DNA of 7,842 nucleotides from Gammaproteobacteria bacterium RIFCSPHIGHO2_12_FULL_38_11 (GTDB taxonomy: Bacteria; Pseudomonadota; Gammaproteobacteria; Coxiellales; Coxiellaceae): the NCBI GenBank assembly GCA_001801515.1, contig MGXX01000022.1, positions 1 to 7,842 of the forward strand, read 5' to 3'. Positions 1 to 6,523 of this stretch are shown here, piece by piece (within the stretch, counting starts at the first letter, position 1; each line of letters opens with the position of its first letter). The notes under the pieces were generated by a model. It ran no database searches and was not told the DNA's origin. It saw nothing but the letters and a program-made list of their open reading frames with translations. Both the position numbers and the translations under genes were made by a program.

Positions 1-95
1 AATTATATTGCTTATCGCAAGATTCGCACGCACCCTTCCGGGCGCGTTTCGGTGATAATTATATTGCTTATCGCAAGTTCGCACGCACCCTTCCG
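1..95. repeat. Two-copy direct repeat, unit about 40 nt, period 56 nt
   Basis: Copy 1 is 1-40 and copy 2 is 57-95. They are identical except for one base missing in copy 2 after the GCAAG at its centre. Each starts with an AT-rich half (AATTATATTGCTTATCGCAA) and ends in a GC-rich half (GCACGCACCCTTCCG), followed by SSCGCG. The 16 nt between copies (41-56) make a tandem unit of 56 nt. The array ends about 12 nt before the stop codon of the SPFH gene, and copy 1 begins exactly at the window edge, so more units may lie to the left. The GC-rich half stands out from the AT-rich surroundings. No terminator-like hairpin was found. A dispersed intergenic repeat or a local duplication would both explain it. 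Confidence 0.8.
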
Positions 96-107
96 CCCGC
101 GTGTTAT

Positions 108-3100
108 TTAAGAAGAGTGTGTTTGTTCTAATGCGATATTATTCGCAGGTTGTTCAACCACCACCACGCGCGCGTTTCCACCAAACACACCGGCACCAAA
201 CGGATTGCCAGGATTAAATCCCAAATTATCTGGATAACCCATCGCTTTTCGAACACCGTCAATTGCGCTAATTTGTGTGTCTAATGTTACATGACGTGCA
301 CGTTCGAGTTCGGTCGCCGCATCAATTTTTTTGGTTTCTAATCTAACCATTTGTTCACTACTTGGATCAGAATAAAGCGCGCCTATTTCTGCTTTTTTAA
401 CAGTGGCATTCGCCTTACCCAGTATGGTAATGCGTGCTGCTTCTGCTTCGGCAAGCAAAGTCATTCGTTTTGCTTCTAGCTCTGCAGAATTAAATTGCGC
501 CTGAGCAATTTGATTTGCTGCCTGTGCTTTAGCAATTTCGCGTGCCGTTTCTTTAAACACTTCTGTTTCTACGTTTAACCCCGCTGTTTTTTTCTCAAGT
601 TCTGCGCGTAATTGTGCGGTTTCAGCCTCCATTTTAATTTTGACGCGTAATTCTTCTTGCTCAGCTTGAATGGTTTTAATTTTTTCTTGTGCAACGCGTG
701 TATTTGATTCTGCTTGCACAACTTCCGCTGCCGATTTTGCTTTTTGTTGCGCCAATTGAAATTCCAAATCGGTTTGTTGTTTGGTAAGTCTGATTTTCAT
801 TTCTGCAGCGGCTACCCCAGCTAATTTTTCTGATTCAGAAATTGATTTAACTGATTCTGCTCGTGCATTGGCTTCTGCTATTCCAGCCGTTGCACGTGCG
901 GAAGCGATAGATTCCGCTGCTTGAATATCCGCCTTTGTTTGTGCTTGCGTAATCGCCATTTGTTTTTGGCGTTCGGCATCGAGCAGCTGTGACTGGTTAT
1001 CCACCTCTTGTTGTCGTAAAGCAATTTTAGCTTGTTCTAATTCAGAACGTGTTCTTTGCAGCTGCAACGATATTTCCATGGATTGTTTTGCAAATTCCGG
1101 ATCAATTTCCCAGCCTTGAATTTGAATCGAACCCAATTTAACCCCATATTTTGCCAATGATTCGCTCGTATGGGTTGTAAATTGATTTTCAATTTCCTCT
1201 TCTTCTTGTTCGGCATTTTTTTGTGTTTCAAAATCATCACAAGCATAACCAATTGGTAATCGCGATTTGCAAAGGTGTAAAATTTCCGCACGCGTTGTTG
1301 TTTCAATGTGGCCATGCAATAAATCATGTGATTTGAATTGCCTGATCGCTAATTCAGGATGTTCAATGCTGTAAGTCACTACAATATCCAAATGCGATCT
1401 GATGCCGTGAAGTGAGGTTACTTGTTGCCTTTCAATTTTCAGGGGATCCGCACTGATTTGAAAAAAACCTGAAAAACGCTCGTTTTTATTTACATCAACA
1501 GAGTGTTGACCTTGGCCCCAAATATGTAATTCACCATTAATATTGCCATAACCAACTTCGCCCACGCCGACTCTGAAGAAATGATAAGGTCCCAAATCAT
1601 ATTCTTTTTCAGATTTTTTCCTTGGGCCGTAAACTTCAAGTCTTTCAGCGCGAAAAGTGTAAATGCCATTTTCAACTTCTGCTTCTACGCCAAATTCAGT
1701 TGGAATCGGTGTGCCGGGCAATAAAATGGGGATGCCATTTTTTACCACCACACAACGTTCATCAGGCTTTAAATAAATACGATGCAAATCACCAAATTTA
1801 ACGTAGGATTCTGTCATCGAAATTTCTTGTATATATTTATTAGGTGATACAAATATTTGTGGATGTGGTGAAGGATTTAAAAAACAAAAAGCATTATTAA
1901 TTTTACATGCGCCAATATTGCCTGTTGTTAAATTGACAACACTTACTTTACCAATGCGTGGCACAATTAATTCCTGCGCGCCTTCTTGATTGATATTCAC
2001 AATACCTACCACAGTGTATCGAGGTTGATAAAAGTAATAAGGCACTTCATCTAATGTGGGCGGGAACATTTCAAATTTTCCTTTTTGACTGACAACCGCA
2101 ACCCATTCTGCTTCTGAAGGTTGAATACGGCAGACCTTTGCGCCATCTTCACCAACAGAATAATTGGCTTCTGATTTTGCAACAGTATCAACATAACGCC
2201 ACGGTGCACGCAGCGTAATGGGTTGATTTCCACTGTCTTCAAGGAAGCGAATATTGCCTAGATTATCTTGAATAACGACTAATTGATCGATACGTTTACT
2301 AAAAACAGTGACTTGATCAACGCTAGCTTCGATTGTTTTGTTGCTGAAAATTTTGCCATTAAAAGAAAAATATGCATTAGATAAGTGCACGGTATTTAAT
2401 TGTGGATTTTCTGCATCATATTCCCAAACAATTGGCTGAGCACTTGCGGAATCTTTAAAAATAATATATTCGCCCGCTTGCAAAGTAACAATAGAATAGC
2501 TTGATACAGCTTCCGTTGTTTTACTGATTGCTTGACCTAAGGTCGTGCAATTAATAAATTCAAATCCTTCACGTTTATTTAAAACATAAGGTTCTTGTTT
2601 GTGTGGTAATGCAAATGTGCCTTGTGTTGAACGAATAAGCGCTACGTGATTAATGGGTACAAATAAGATCGATAAATTTTTAATAATATCATCGCAAAAA
2701 GCATCTGTTTCTTTTGATGCAGCTAAAACAGAACTGGTTGTTTGACCGTTAAATTGCACAACTGCCTTACCCAAAAAAATATTAGCACCTTGAAGCATGT
2801 AACGACCAGGTAACATTTTCTCTGTTTTTTTTGTTTCGCGATTATAGCAAAAACCAACTTCATTTGAATTAATACGCGTGATAGTGCAATTATTTGGAAG
2901 TGCTAGATAATTGATATTTAAGTCATATTCTACCGTTCCATCCACCTGTGCCAATCCCATGTCGACAGTTTTAGGCGCTGGTTTTAATCCACGCCATAGT
3001 TGTACTTTCTTACCATCTGCTTTTCCATTATGATCGGAAACAACAGCGAATTTACCTTGCGCAATTCTCCATTTGGTTGGGTTCATAATGCTGGTATGCA

Positions 3101-3863
3101 ATTTGGGATTGGAATCCGCTGCAACCAACATCGCTTCTATTTCATCAAATGCAGGGTTAGCCGCGTGTGTGCGTAACCATGCTTCTTCTTTTTGCTGCGC
3201 GGTCGTTGTGATTTTAGAAACAGCTGACCCTTCTTCATCCGATGTAGATTGAAAAATGGCAGGGACATAAATGGGCAACGCATCAAATTTGGATGGGGTG
3301 ATTGTTTTTCCTAAAAAACTATCGAGTTTATTGTTTTGCGCAACTTGATCTGATAAACGACGCACAACATTCGCTTTAAATTTTCGAGAAAAAATGTCTT
3401 CTGGAATTTCAGTAACTGGAATTGAAGCGGAAAATTCAAGTTGCCCCATTTTGCCTAGCCGTTCTTTCCAAATTTCATGTTTTGGAAATTCTTCTCTTTC
3501 TATTAAATCTCGAGACCGCAACCATGCTTCATAAGATTCTTTTTCATCTTCGTTCATAGGGGGTTCACCGGGTTTATTGGGCTGCGGTGCAAATTTTGCG
3601 GAACCAACCACTGGAACAAATTTATTACCAAAGGCAACGTTGGAGTCATCTGTGGTGTTTTGTGCTGCTTGAAAGGGGTTAGTAGTAACGGGGTTGCTTC
3701 TTGCTTCTTCTTCACGTTGCCCATGCAGTACCAATGCCTGTTTATCGGCATTTGGATTTCGTTTTGTGCTACTTGCGGGTTCGGTGGATTGTTCCGAATA
3801 AATGCGGGTGTTTGGATCTAGTACTGTTACATCATCTTGACTGATTGTTGATGTTTTTCTCAT
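108..3863 (-). CDS. Giant SPFH/band 7 protein with vault-like (beta-repeat, SPFH, long coiled-coil) architecture
   Basis: A 1251-residue protein. The ATG at 3863 is preferred over the in-frame GTG at 3878 because a GGAGAA ribosome site lies between them. Residues 1 to about 100 are polar and low-complexity. About 100-260 is mixed charged helix. From about 260 to 760, beta-rich segments recur every 50-70 residues, often with a V-x-V-x5-G-x-x-x-x-L pattern and an LPGxY/LPGT turn (for example near 350, 465, 710). An SPFH domain follows at about 762-930: the opening GEVGYGNINGELHIWGQGQHSV, then RSHLDIVVTYSIEHPELAIRQF, and the closing KYGVKLGSIQIQGWEIDPEF. An acidic insert (QKNAEQEEEEIEN) interrupts it. 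About 930-1200 is Ala/Glu/Gln-rich coiled coil like the flotillin C-terminus, ending in a Gly/Phe/Asn tail. I see no signal peptide or membrane segment, so it is probably soluble or peripheral. SPFH proteins form rings and cages; vault-like assembly is inference. Gene specificity and partners are unknown. ygfZ lies 131 bp upstream on the same strand. Confidence 0.85.
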   Translation of the reverse strand: MRKTSTISQDDVTVLDPNTRIYSEQSTEPASSTKRNPNADKQALVLHGQREEEARSNPVTTNPFQAAQNTTDDSNVAFGNKFVPVVGSAKFAPQPNKPGEPPMNEDEKESYEAWLRSRDLIEREEFPKHEIWKERLGKMGQLEFSASIPVTEIPEDIFSRKFKANVVRRLSDQVAQNNKLDSFLGKTITPSKFDALPIYVPAIFQSTSDEEGSAVSKITTTAQQKEEAWLRTHAANPAFDEIEAMLVAADSNPKLHTSIMNPTKWRIAQGKFAVVSDHNGKADGKKVQLWRGLKPAPKTVDMGLAQVDGTVEYDLNINYLALPNNCTITRINSNEVGFCYNRETKKTEKMLPGRYMLQGANIFLGKAVVQFNGQTTSSVLAASKETDAFCDDIIKNLSILFVPINHVALIRSTQGTFALPHKQEPYVLNKREGFEFINCTTLGQAISKTTEAVSSYSIVTLQAGEYIIFKDSASAQPIVWEYDAENPQLNTVHLSNAYFSFNGKIFSNKTIEASVDQVTVFSKRIDQLVVIQDNLGNIRFLEDSGNQPITLRAPWRYVDTVAKSEANYSVGEDGAKVCRIQPSEAEWVAVVSQKGKFEMFPPTLDEVPYYFYQPRYTVVGIVNINQEGAQELIVPRIGKVSVVNLTTGNIGACKINNAFCFLNPSPHPQIFVSPNKYIQEISMTESYVKFGDLHRIYLKPDERCVVVKNGIPILLPGTPIPTEFGVEAEVENGIYTFRAERLEVYGPRKKSEKEYDLGPYHFFRVGVGEVGYGNINGELHIWGQGQHSVDVNKNERFSGFFQISADPLKIERQQVTSLHGIRSHLDIVVTYSIEHPELAIRQFKSHDLLHGHIETTTRAEILHLCKSRLPIGYACDDFETQKNAEQEEEEIENQFTTHTSESLAKYGVKLGSIQIQGWEIDPEFAKQSMEISLQLQRTRSELEQAKIALRQQEVDNQSQLLDAERQKQMAITQAQTKADIQAAESIASARATAGIAEANARAESVKSISESEKLAGVAAAEMKIRLTKQQTDLEFQLAQQKAKSAAEVVQAESNTRVAQEKIKTIQAEQEELRVKIKMEAETAQLRAELEKKTAGLNVETEVFKETAREIAKAQAANQIAQAQFNSAELEAKRMTLLAEAEAARITILGKANATVKKAEIGALYSDPSSEQMVRLETKKIDAATELERARHVTLDTQISAIDGVRKAMGYPDNLGFNPGNPFGAGVFGGNARVVVVEQPANNIALEQTHSS

Positions 3864-3868
3864 ATTGC

Positions 3869-3874
3869 TTCTCC
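3869..3874 (-). promoter_or_regulatory. Ribosome binding site of the SPFH gene (decides the start)
   Basis: On the minus strand GGAGAA sits 5 nt before the ATG at 3863. It falls inside the longer reading frame that opens with GTG at 3878, which argues that the ATG is the true start and that the first five codons of the longer frame are untranslated leader. Confidence 0.75.
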
Positions 3875-3950
3875 ACACTTGATTTTGGTTATTTCGTATC
3901 TGTTTCTTAACTTAGCAAGATTAACAAAACAAAGTGCAGCGATAATCTAG

Positions 3951-3993
3951 GTTACCGAGAAAAGATTGTTCTCATTAGGGAAACAATGGTAAC
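3951..3993 (-). terminator. Weak nested inverted repeat just after ygfZ, possible leaky terminator
   Basis: Immediately after the ygfZ stop codon, minus-strand RNA reads GTTACC then ATTGTT, an 11-nt loop, AACAAT, CTTTTCTC and GGTAAC. The inner arms (3965-3970 with 3982-3987) form a 6-bp AT-rich stem followed by CTTTTCT. The outer arms (3951-3956 with 3988-3993) are complementary as well. The stem is weak for an intrinsic terminator, so ygfZ transcripts may read through into the SPFH gene. It could also be chance or an operator upstream of the SPFH gene. Confidence 0.25.
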
Positions 3994-4650
3994 TCACTGA
4001 TCTTGCATGACTGCCAGCACATCATAATTATTTTCTGTAATATTAGCGGCTTCAACGATTACGCCATTTTCAATTTCCCAGCCAGGATGTAAAGGGTGAT
4101 CGCTTTGAATTTGCAATCGATGTAAATGTTTTTTTAATTTTCCGAGATGTTGTGTGCGCGCCACAATTTCTTGTCCGACATAACAGCCTTTTGTAAAAGA
4201 AACACCCCCTAATTTTTCTAAATTAATCATCTGTGGTGTGAATAAAAGACTTGTTTTATCGCACAATATTGCTATGCCATTTTTAATTCTCTGTTTGCAA
4301 TCGGGTATCATGATGTTTTTATCTACTATTTTTATAGTATTTTCATCATCAGATTCTGTCATAAAAAAATCATTTTCTTCTGAAATAGTAACTTTCGAAA
4401 ACACGGCATATTTTTTTAAATGATCAGAAACGAGGGTTGATAAACTTTTCGATAAAATACATAAAAAATTATTGTGCCAATTCACCACCCAAAAATTAGC
4501 AATCATTCGTCCGCGATGATCGCAAACAGCTGCCAGCGAAGCTTGTCCGTGCTCGGACAATAAAGTCATATCGCAAGTCAATTGCCCTTGTAAAAAAAGT
4601 TGTACGTTAACGCCTGAGAATTTGAGTATCGAAAAGGTGTTTTTTGGCAT
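3994..4650 (-). CDS. ygfZ: YgfZ-like folate-binding Fe-S cluster maintenance protein (short form)
   Basis: A 218-residue member of the YgfZ/GcvT-like family, cytosolic proteins that bind tetrahydrofolate and help keep certain Fe-S enzymes (for example MiaB) active. The family signature KGCYVGQE is at residues 154-161, with the conserved Cys at 156. LKKYAVFSKVTI at 78-89 matches the E. coli protein block, and FLQGQLTCDM at 19-28 matches its QGQVTADV region. E. coli YgfZ is 326 residues. Here the middle segment between KVTI and the signature is about 65 residues against well over 100, and the C-terminal barrel stops about 60 residues after the signature, at VMQDQ. No Shine-Dalgarno is visible before the ATG, but the start fits the family. 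It is divergent from the MFS gene and upstream of the SPFH gene on the same strand. Family assignment is firm; full activity of the short form is not proven. Confidence 0.9.
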   Translation of the reverse strand: MPKNTFSILKFSGVNVQLFLQGQLTCDMTLLSEHGQASLAAVCDHRGRMIANFWVVNWHNNFLCILSKSLSTLVSDHLKKYAVFSKVTISEENDFFMTESDDENTIKIVDKNIMIPDCKQRIKNGIAILCDKTSLLFTPQMINLEKLGGVSFTKGCYVGQEIVARTQHLGKLKKHLHRLQIQSDHPLHPGWEIENGVIVEAANITENNYDVLAVMQDQ

Positions 4651-4713
4651 GGGAAGGTGGCTTTTGGGTTGTTATATAGAATCGTTATGATACCATGACT
4701 GCAAATTTTTCCC

Positions 4714-4770
4714 TGCCTATTCGGTTGTAACAAAATATTGCGACAATATTACGTTACAACCGGATAGGCA
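4714..4770. repeat. 57-nt near-perfect hairpin in a divergent intergenic region
   Basis: The outer arms are 18 nt (4714-4731 and 4753-4770) with one mismatch that can pair as G-U in RNA. After a 2x2 internal mismatch, an inner 7-bp stem AATATTG/CAATATT (4734-4740 and 4744-4750) closes on a CGA loop. It lies between ygfZ (minus) and the MFS gene (plus), where both genes need promoters, so a terminator role is unlikely. AATTTTTC occurs directly on both sides (4704-4711 and 4773-4780), as a target duplication might, although 2 nt separate it from each arm. A miniature mobile element, a REP-like repeat or an operator are all possible. Confidence 0.85.
4725..4752 (+). promoter_or_regulatory. Candidate MFS promoter inside the hairpin
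   Basis: TTGTAA (4725-4730) and TATTAC (4747-4752) are 16 nt apart, each matching the sigma-70 consensus at four of six positions. Because the region is palindromic, the other strand also carries TTGTAA (4759-4754) with TATTTT 16 nt further. A protein binding the palindrome would therefore cover both promoters. This is pattern matching only; in AT-rich DNA such hits arise by chance. Confidence 0.2.
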
Positions 4771-4795
4771 TGAATTTTTCAACCCGGGTTTGATT

Positions 4796-6037
4796 ATGGT
4801 AGCCTTTAAAAAAGCACGCAGACATCGTATGCGAATTGCATGGTCCATTTGGATCGTTGCTGCCATATTTGTTTTATTTCAATTTTTTCTACAGTTATCG
4901 TCGGGTGAGATTATTGCAGGTTTAATGAAGAGTTTTGCGTTAACGGAGTTTGGCGGTGGATTGTTGGCGAGCAGTTATTATTATATTTACGTTTTATTGC
5001 AAATACCTGCTGGTATGTTGATGGATCGTTATGGCCCTCGCCTTATTTTAAGCTTAGGCGCCATGCTGGTTTGTTTGGGCTGTCTTGTATTTCACGGTGC
5101 GAAAATAGTGCCGTTTGCTTTATTGGGCAGAATATTAATGGGGACGGGTTCAGCTTTTGCGTTTGTGGGTTGCCTAAATGTAATTTCCATCTGGTTTCCC
5201 AGAAGGCGATTTGCACTGATGGCTGCTATTGTTGAAACTGCTGGAATGGTTGGTGCAATTGTCGGTAATTATTGGCTTGCAGGTTATATCGAACGCGCTG
5301 GTTGGCGTAGCGCACTTTTTATAGCGGCTGTTTTTGCAGGCATTTTGTCACTGTTTTTATTTATATTGGTGCGTAATACGCCGCGTCGAAAAAAACCTTC
5401 TGTCATCGTTGTTGCAAAAAAATATTTAATAGCTGGCTTAAAACAATTAATACGAAATCCATTCATTTGGATCAACGGTATTTATTCGGGCATTATGTTT
5501 AGCATTGTGACGGTGTTTATCGCGTTGTGGGCAATTCCTTTTTTTGAATTATCACACCACATTGATTTGGTTTTGGCAACGCTGGTTACGTCAGCCCTTT
5601 ATATGGGGGTTGCTATAGGGGGTCCTATTTTGGGTTGGTTGGATGGACGTACATTGTGGCGTCGAAATATTATGATTATTAATGCATTTTGCGCATCGCT
5701 TTTTTTATTTTTAGCAATTTATTCTGTTCATGAATCATTATTAACAATCGCCTTGTTTTTATTTTTGGCGGGTATTTGTGCGAGTAGCTATGTCTTAACT
5801 TTTGCGACTGCCAATGATATTGCAACGCCTTCCAATAGAGCAACAAGCATTGGTTTTACAAATATGTTGTGTGTGATATTAGCGCCAATTTTACAGCCAC
5901 TGATTGGATTTTTAATTACTTATTTTGATCACGCGCATACCCATTTGATTTTGCATTTTCAATGGGCGGTGTCGCTGATACCTATTTTATCACTTGTGGC
6001 AGGCATACTAGCGTTTTACTTGCCCAATCGAAAATAA
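4796..6037 (+). CDS. Major facilitator superfamily (MFS) transporter, substrate unknown
   Basis: A 413-residue inner-membrane secondary carrier, the usual MFS size, with hydrophobic segments consistent with 12 TM helices. The basic N-terminus (KKARRHRMR) precedes TM1 (about 15-33). Between TM2 and TM3 is the MFS motif A equivalent GMLMDRYGPR (73-82). GRILMGTGSAFA (111-122) is the TM4 motif and ETAGMVGAIVGN (147-158) is the TM5 motif. A basic central loop (RNTPRRKK, about 195-202) separates the two six-helix halves, and GWLDGRTLWRR is the motif A echo in the second half. The family covers sugars, amino acids, organic acids and drug efflux, and nothing here fixes the substrate. ATG 4796 is chosen; an in-frame TTG at 4790 would add two residues, and neither has a clear ribosome site. 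The gene is transcribed alone, away from ygfZ, and stops at a strong terminator. Confidence 0.9.
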   Translation: MVAFKKARRHRMRIAWSIWIVAAIFVLFQFFLQLSSGEIIAGLMKSFALTEFGGGLLASSYYYIYVLLQIPAGMLMDRYGPRLILSLGAMLVCLGCLVFHGAKIVPFALLGRILMGTGSAFAFVGCLNVISIWFPRRRFALMAAIVETAGMVGAIVGNYWLAGYIERAGWRSALFIAAVFAGILSLFLFILVRNTPRRKKPSVIVVAKKYLIAGLKQLIRNPFIWINGIYSGIMFSIVTVFIALWAIPFFELSHHIDLVLATLVTSALYMGVAIGGPILGWLDGRTLWRRNIMIINAFCASLFLFLAIYSVHESLLTIALFLFLAGICASSYVLTFATANDIATPSNRATSIGFTNMLCVILAPILQPLIGFLITYFDHAHTHLILHFQWAVSLIPILSLVAGILAFYLPNRK

Positions 6038-6069
6038 AAAATCCAGCGAGGGGAGTCGCTGGATTTTTT
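6036..6069. terminator. Bidirectional rho-independent terminator
   Basis: A 14-bp perfect stem (6036-6049 with 6056-6069, core ATCCAGCGA/TCGCTGGAT) closes on a 6-nt loop GGGGAG. An A-run on one side and a T-run on the other give a U-tract in both directions. It begins inside the MFS stop codon and lies 10 bp from the stop of the convergent small gene, so it should end both transcripts. Confidence 0.92.
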
Positions 6070-6079
6070 GATTTTAATA

Positions 6080-6298
6080 TTACTTGTTCGGGTTATTCCA
6101 TCCTTGTTTCGGATTGGGTTGAGGTTGACCGTGCTTAGGTTGAGGCTGTCCATGTTGCGGACGATTGGGTTGTTGTGGATTATTTGGATTTCTGTGTTGA
6201 TCAGCTCCTTGAGCCTGGCGTTCTTGCTGACGGCCAGTGTTGTTTGGATTTGCATTTGCTTGAGGGCGTTGTTCATTGCGATTGTTGTCTTTTGACAT
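6080..6298 (-). CDS. Small Asn/Gln/Pro-rich, probably disordered protein
   Basis: A 72-residue hydrophilic protein that I do not recognise. Composition is dominated by N, Q, P, R, G and H with almost no hydrophobic residues and a single Trp near the end (GWNNPNK), so an unfolded chain is expected. It has no signal peptide, no TM segment and no Cys. A seven-residue tandem repeat HGQPQPK/HGQPQPN (6154-6113) reflects a 21-nt DNA duplication. The start at 6298 is supported by AGGAGA 6 nt upstream; a longer frame from TTG 6367 would prepend a T-rich, hydrophobic stretch with no ribosome site. A sigma-70-like promoter about 40 bp upstream and the shared terminator give it a complete single-gene transcription unit, which argues that it is real. 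Function is unknown; RNA or nucleic-acid binding or a stress role would be guesses. Confidence 0.7.
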   Translation of the reverse strand: MSKDNNRNEQRPQANANPNNTGRQQERQAQGADQHRNPNNPQQPNRPQHGQPQPKHGQPQPNPKQGWNNPNK

Positions 6299-6304
6299 GA
6301 TACA

Positions 6305-6310
6305 TCTCCT
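6305..6310 (-). promoter_or_regulatory. Ribosome binding site of the small N/Q/P-rich gene
   Basis: AGGAGA on the minus strand with a 6-nt spacer to the ATG at 6298. It is among the strongest ribosome sites in the window and fixes the start at MSKDNN rather than further upstream. Confidence 0.8.
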
Positions 6311-6339
6311 TTGTTTGATTAAAAAATGAGCACTAAAAA

Positions 6340-6377
6340 AGTATATCAGCAATAAATGAAAGTACAAGATGTACTTT
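6340..6377 (-). promoter_or_regulatory. Candidate promoter with overlapping 19-nt palindrome
   Basis: On the minus strand a good -10 box TATACT (6345-6340) has a weak -35 TTGTAC (6367-6362) 16 nt upstream. That predicts a leader of about 35 nt before the small gene. The perfect palindrome AAAGTACA-AGA-TGTACTTT (6359-6377) covers the -35 box, which is where a dimeric repressor would bind. An 11-bp direct repeat CTTTGTTTGAT (6309-6319 and 6374-6384) flanks the region. The palindrome is seen directly; its role as an operator is inferred. Confidence 0.4.
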
Positions 6378-6523
6378 GTTTGATCAGATTGTAAAAATAT
6401 TCTTTAAAAATGAAGAAGTTAATTTTTTTCAAAAAACTAGGCTACTGAAAAATCAGATTATTTTTTATACAAATTATTTTGAAAATAAATTTTTTAAAAG
6501 AGCTTGACTCTACGCTAATTTTT

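Noticed and set aside
1..95. CRISPR array
   Set aside because: There are only two copies, the 16-nt gap is too short for a spacer, and no cas gene is present.
1037..1327. Other minus-strand frames inside the SPFH gene (here, 1490-1675, 2051-2242, 3554-3751)
   Set aside because: They are alternate-frame shadows of a gene with clear domain content; none has its own start signal or family motif.
3864..3878. GTG start for the SPFH gene adding five residues
   Set aside because: The added codons contain the GGAGAA ribosome site that fits the downstream ATG at 3863.
4704..4780. Reading AATTTTTC on both sides of the hairpin as a proven target-site duplication
   Set aside because: Two unpaired bases separate each copy from the arms, and short T-runs are frequent in this AT-rich DNA. 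It is kept only as a hint.
6068..6295. Plus-strand frame of 75 codons opposite the small gene
   Set aside because: It starts inside the terminator's downstream edge, lacks a ribosome site, and its Leu/Ile/Val-rich sequence is the antisense of Asn/Gln-rich codons.
6299..6367. N-terminal extension of the small N/Q/P gene that looks like a signal peptide
   Set aside because: It starts with TTG, has no ribosome site, overlaps the promoter-like box, and its hydrophobic residues come from T-rich intergenic DNA. The ATG at 6298 has a strong ribosome site.
6385..6523. Terminator for rlmI in the AT-rich gap
   Set aside because: There are many A and T runs but no stable GC-containing stem in front of a U-tract.
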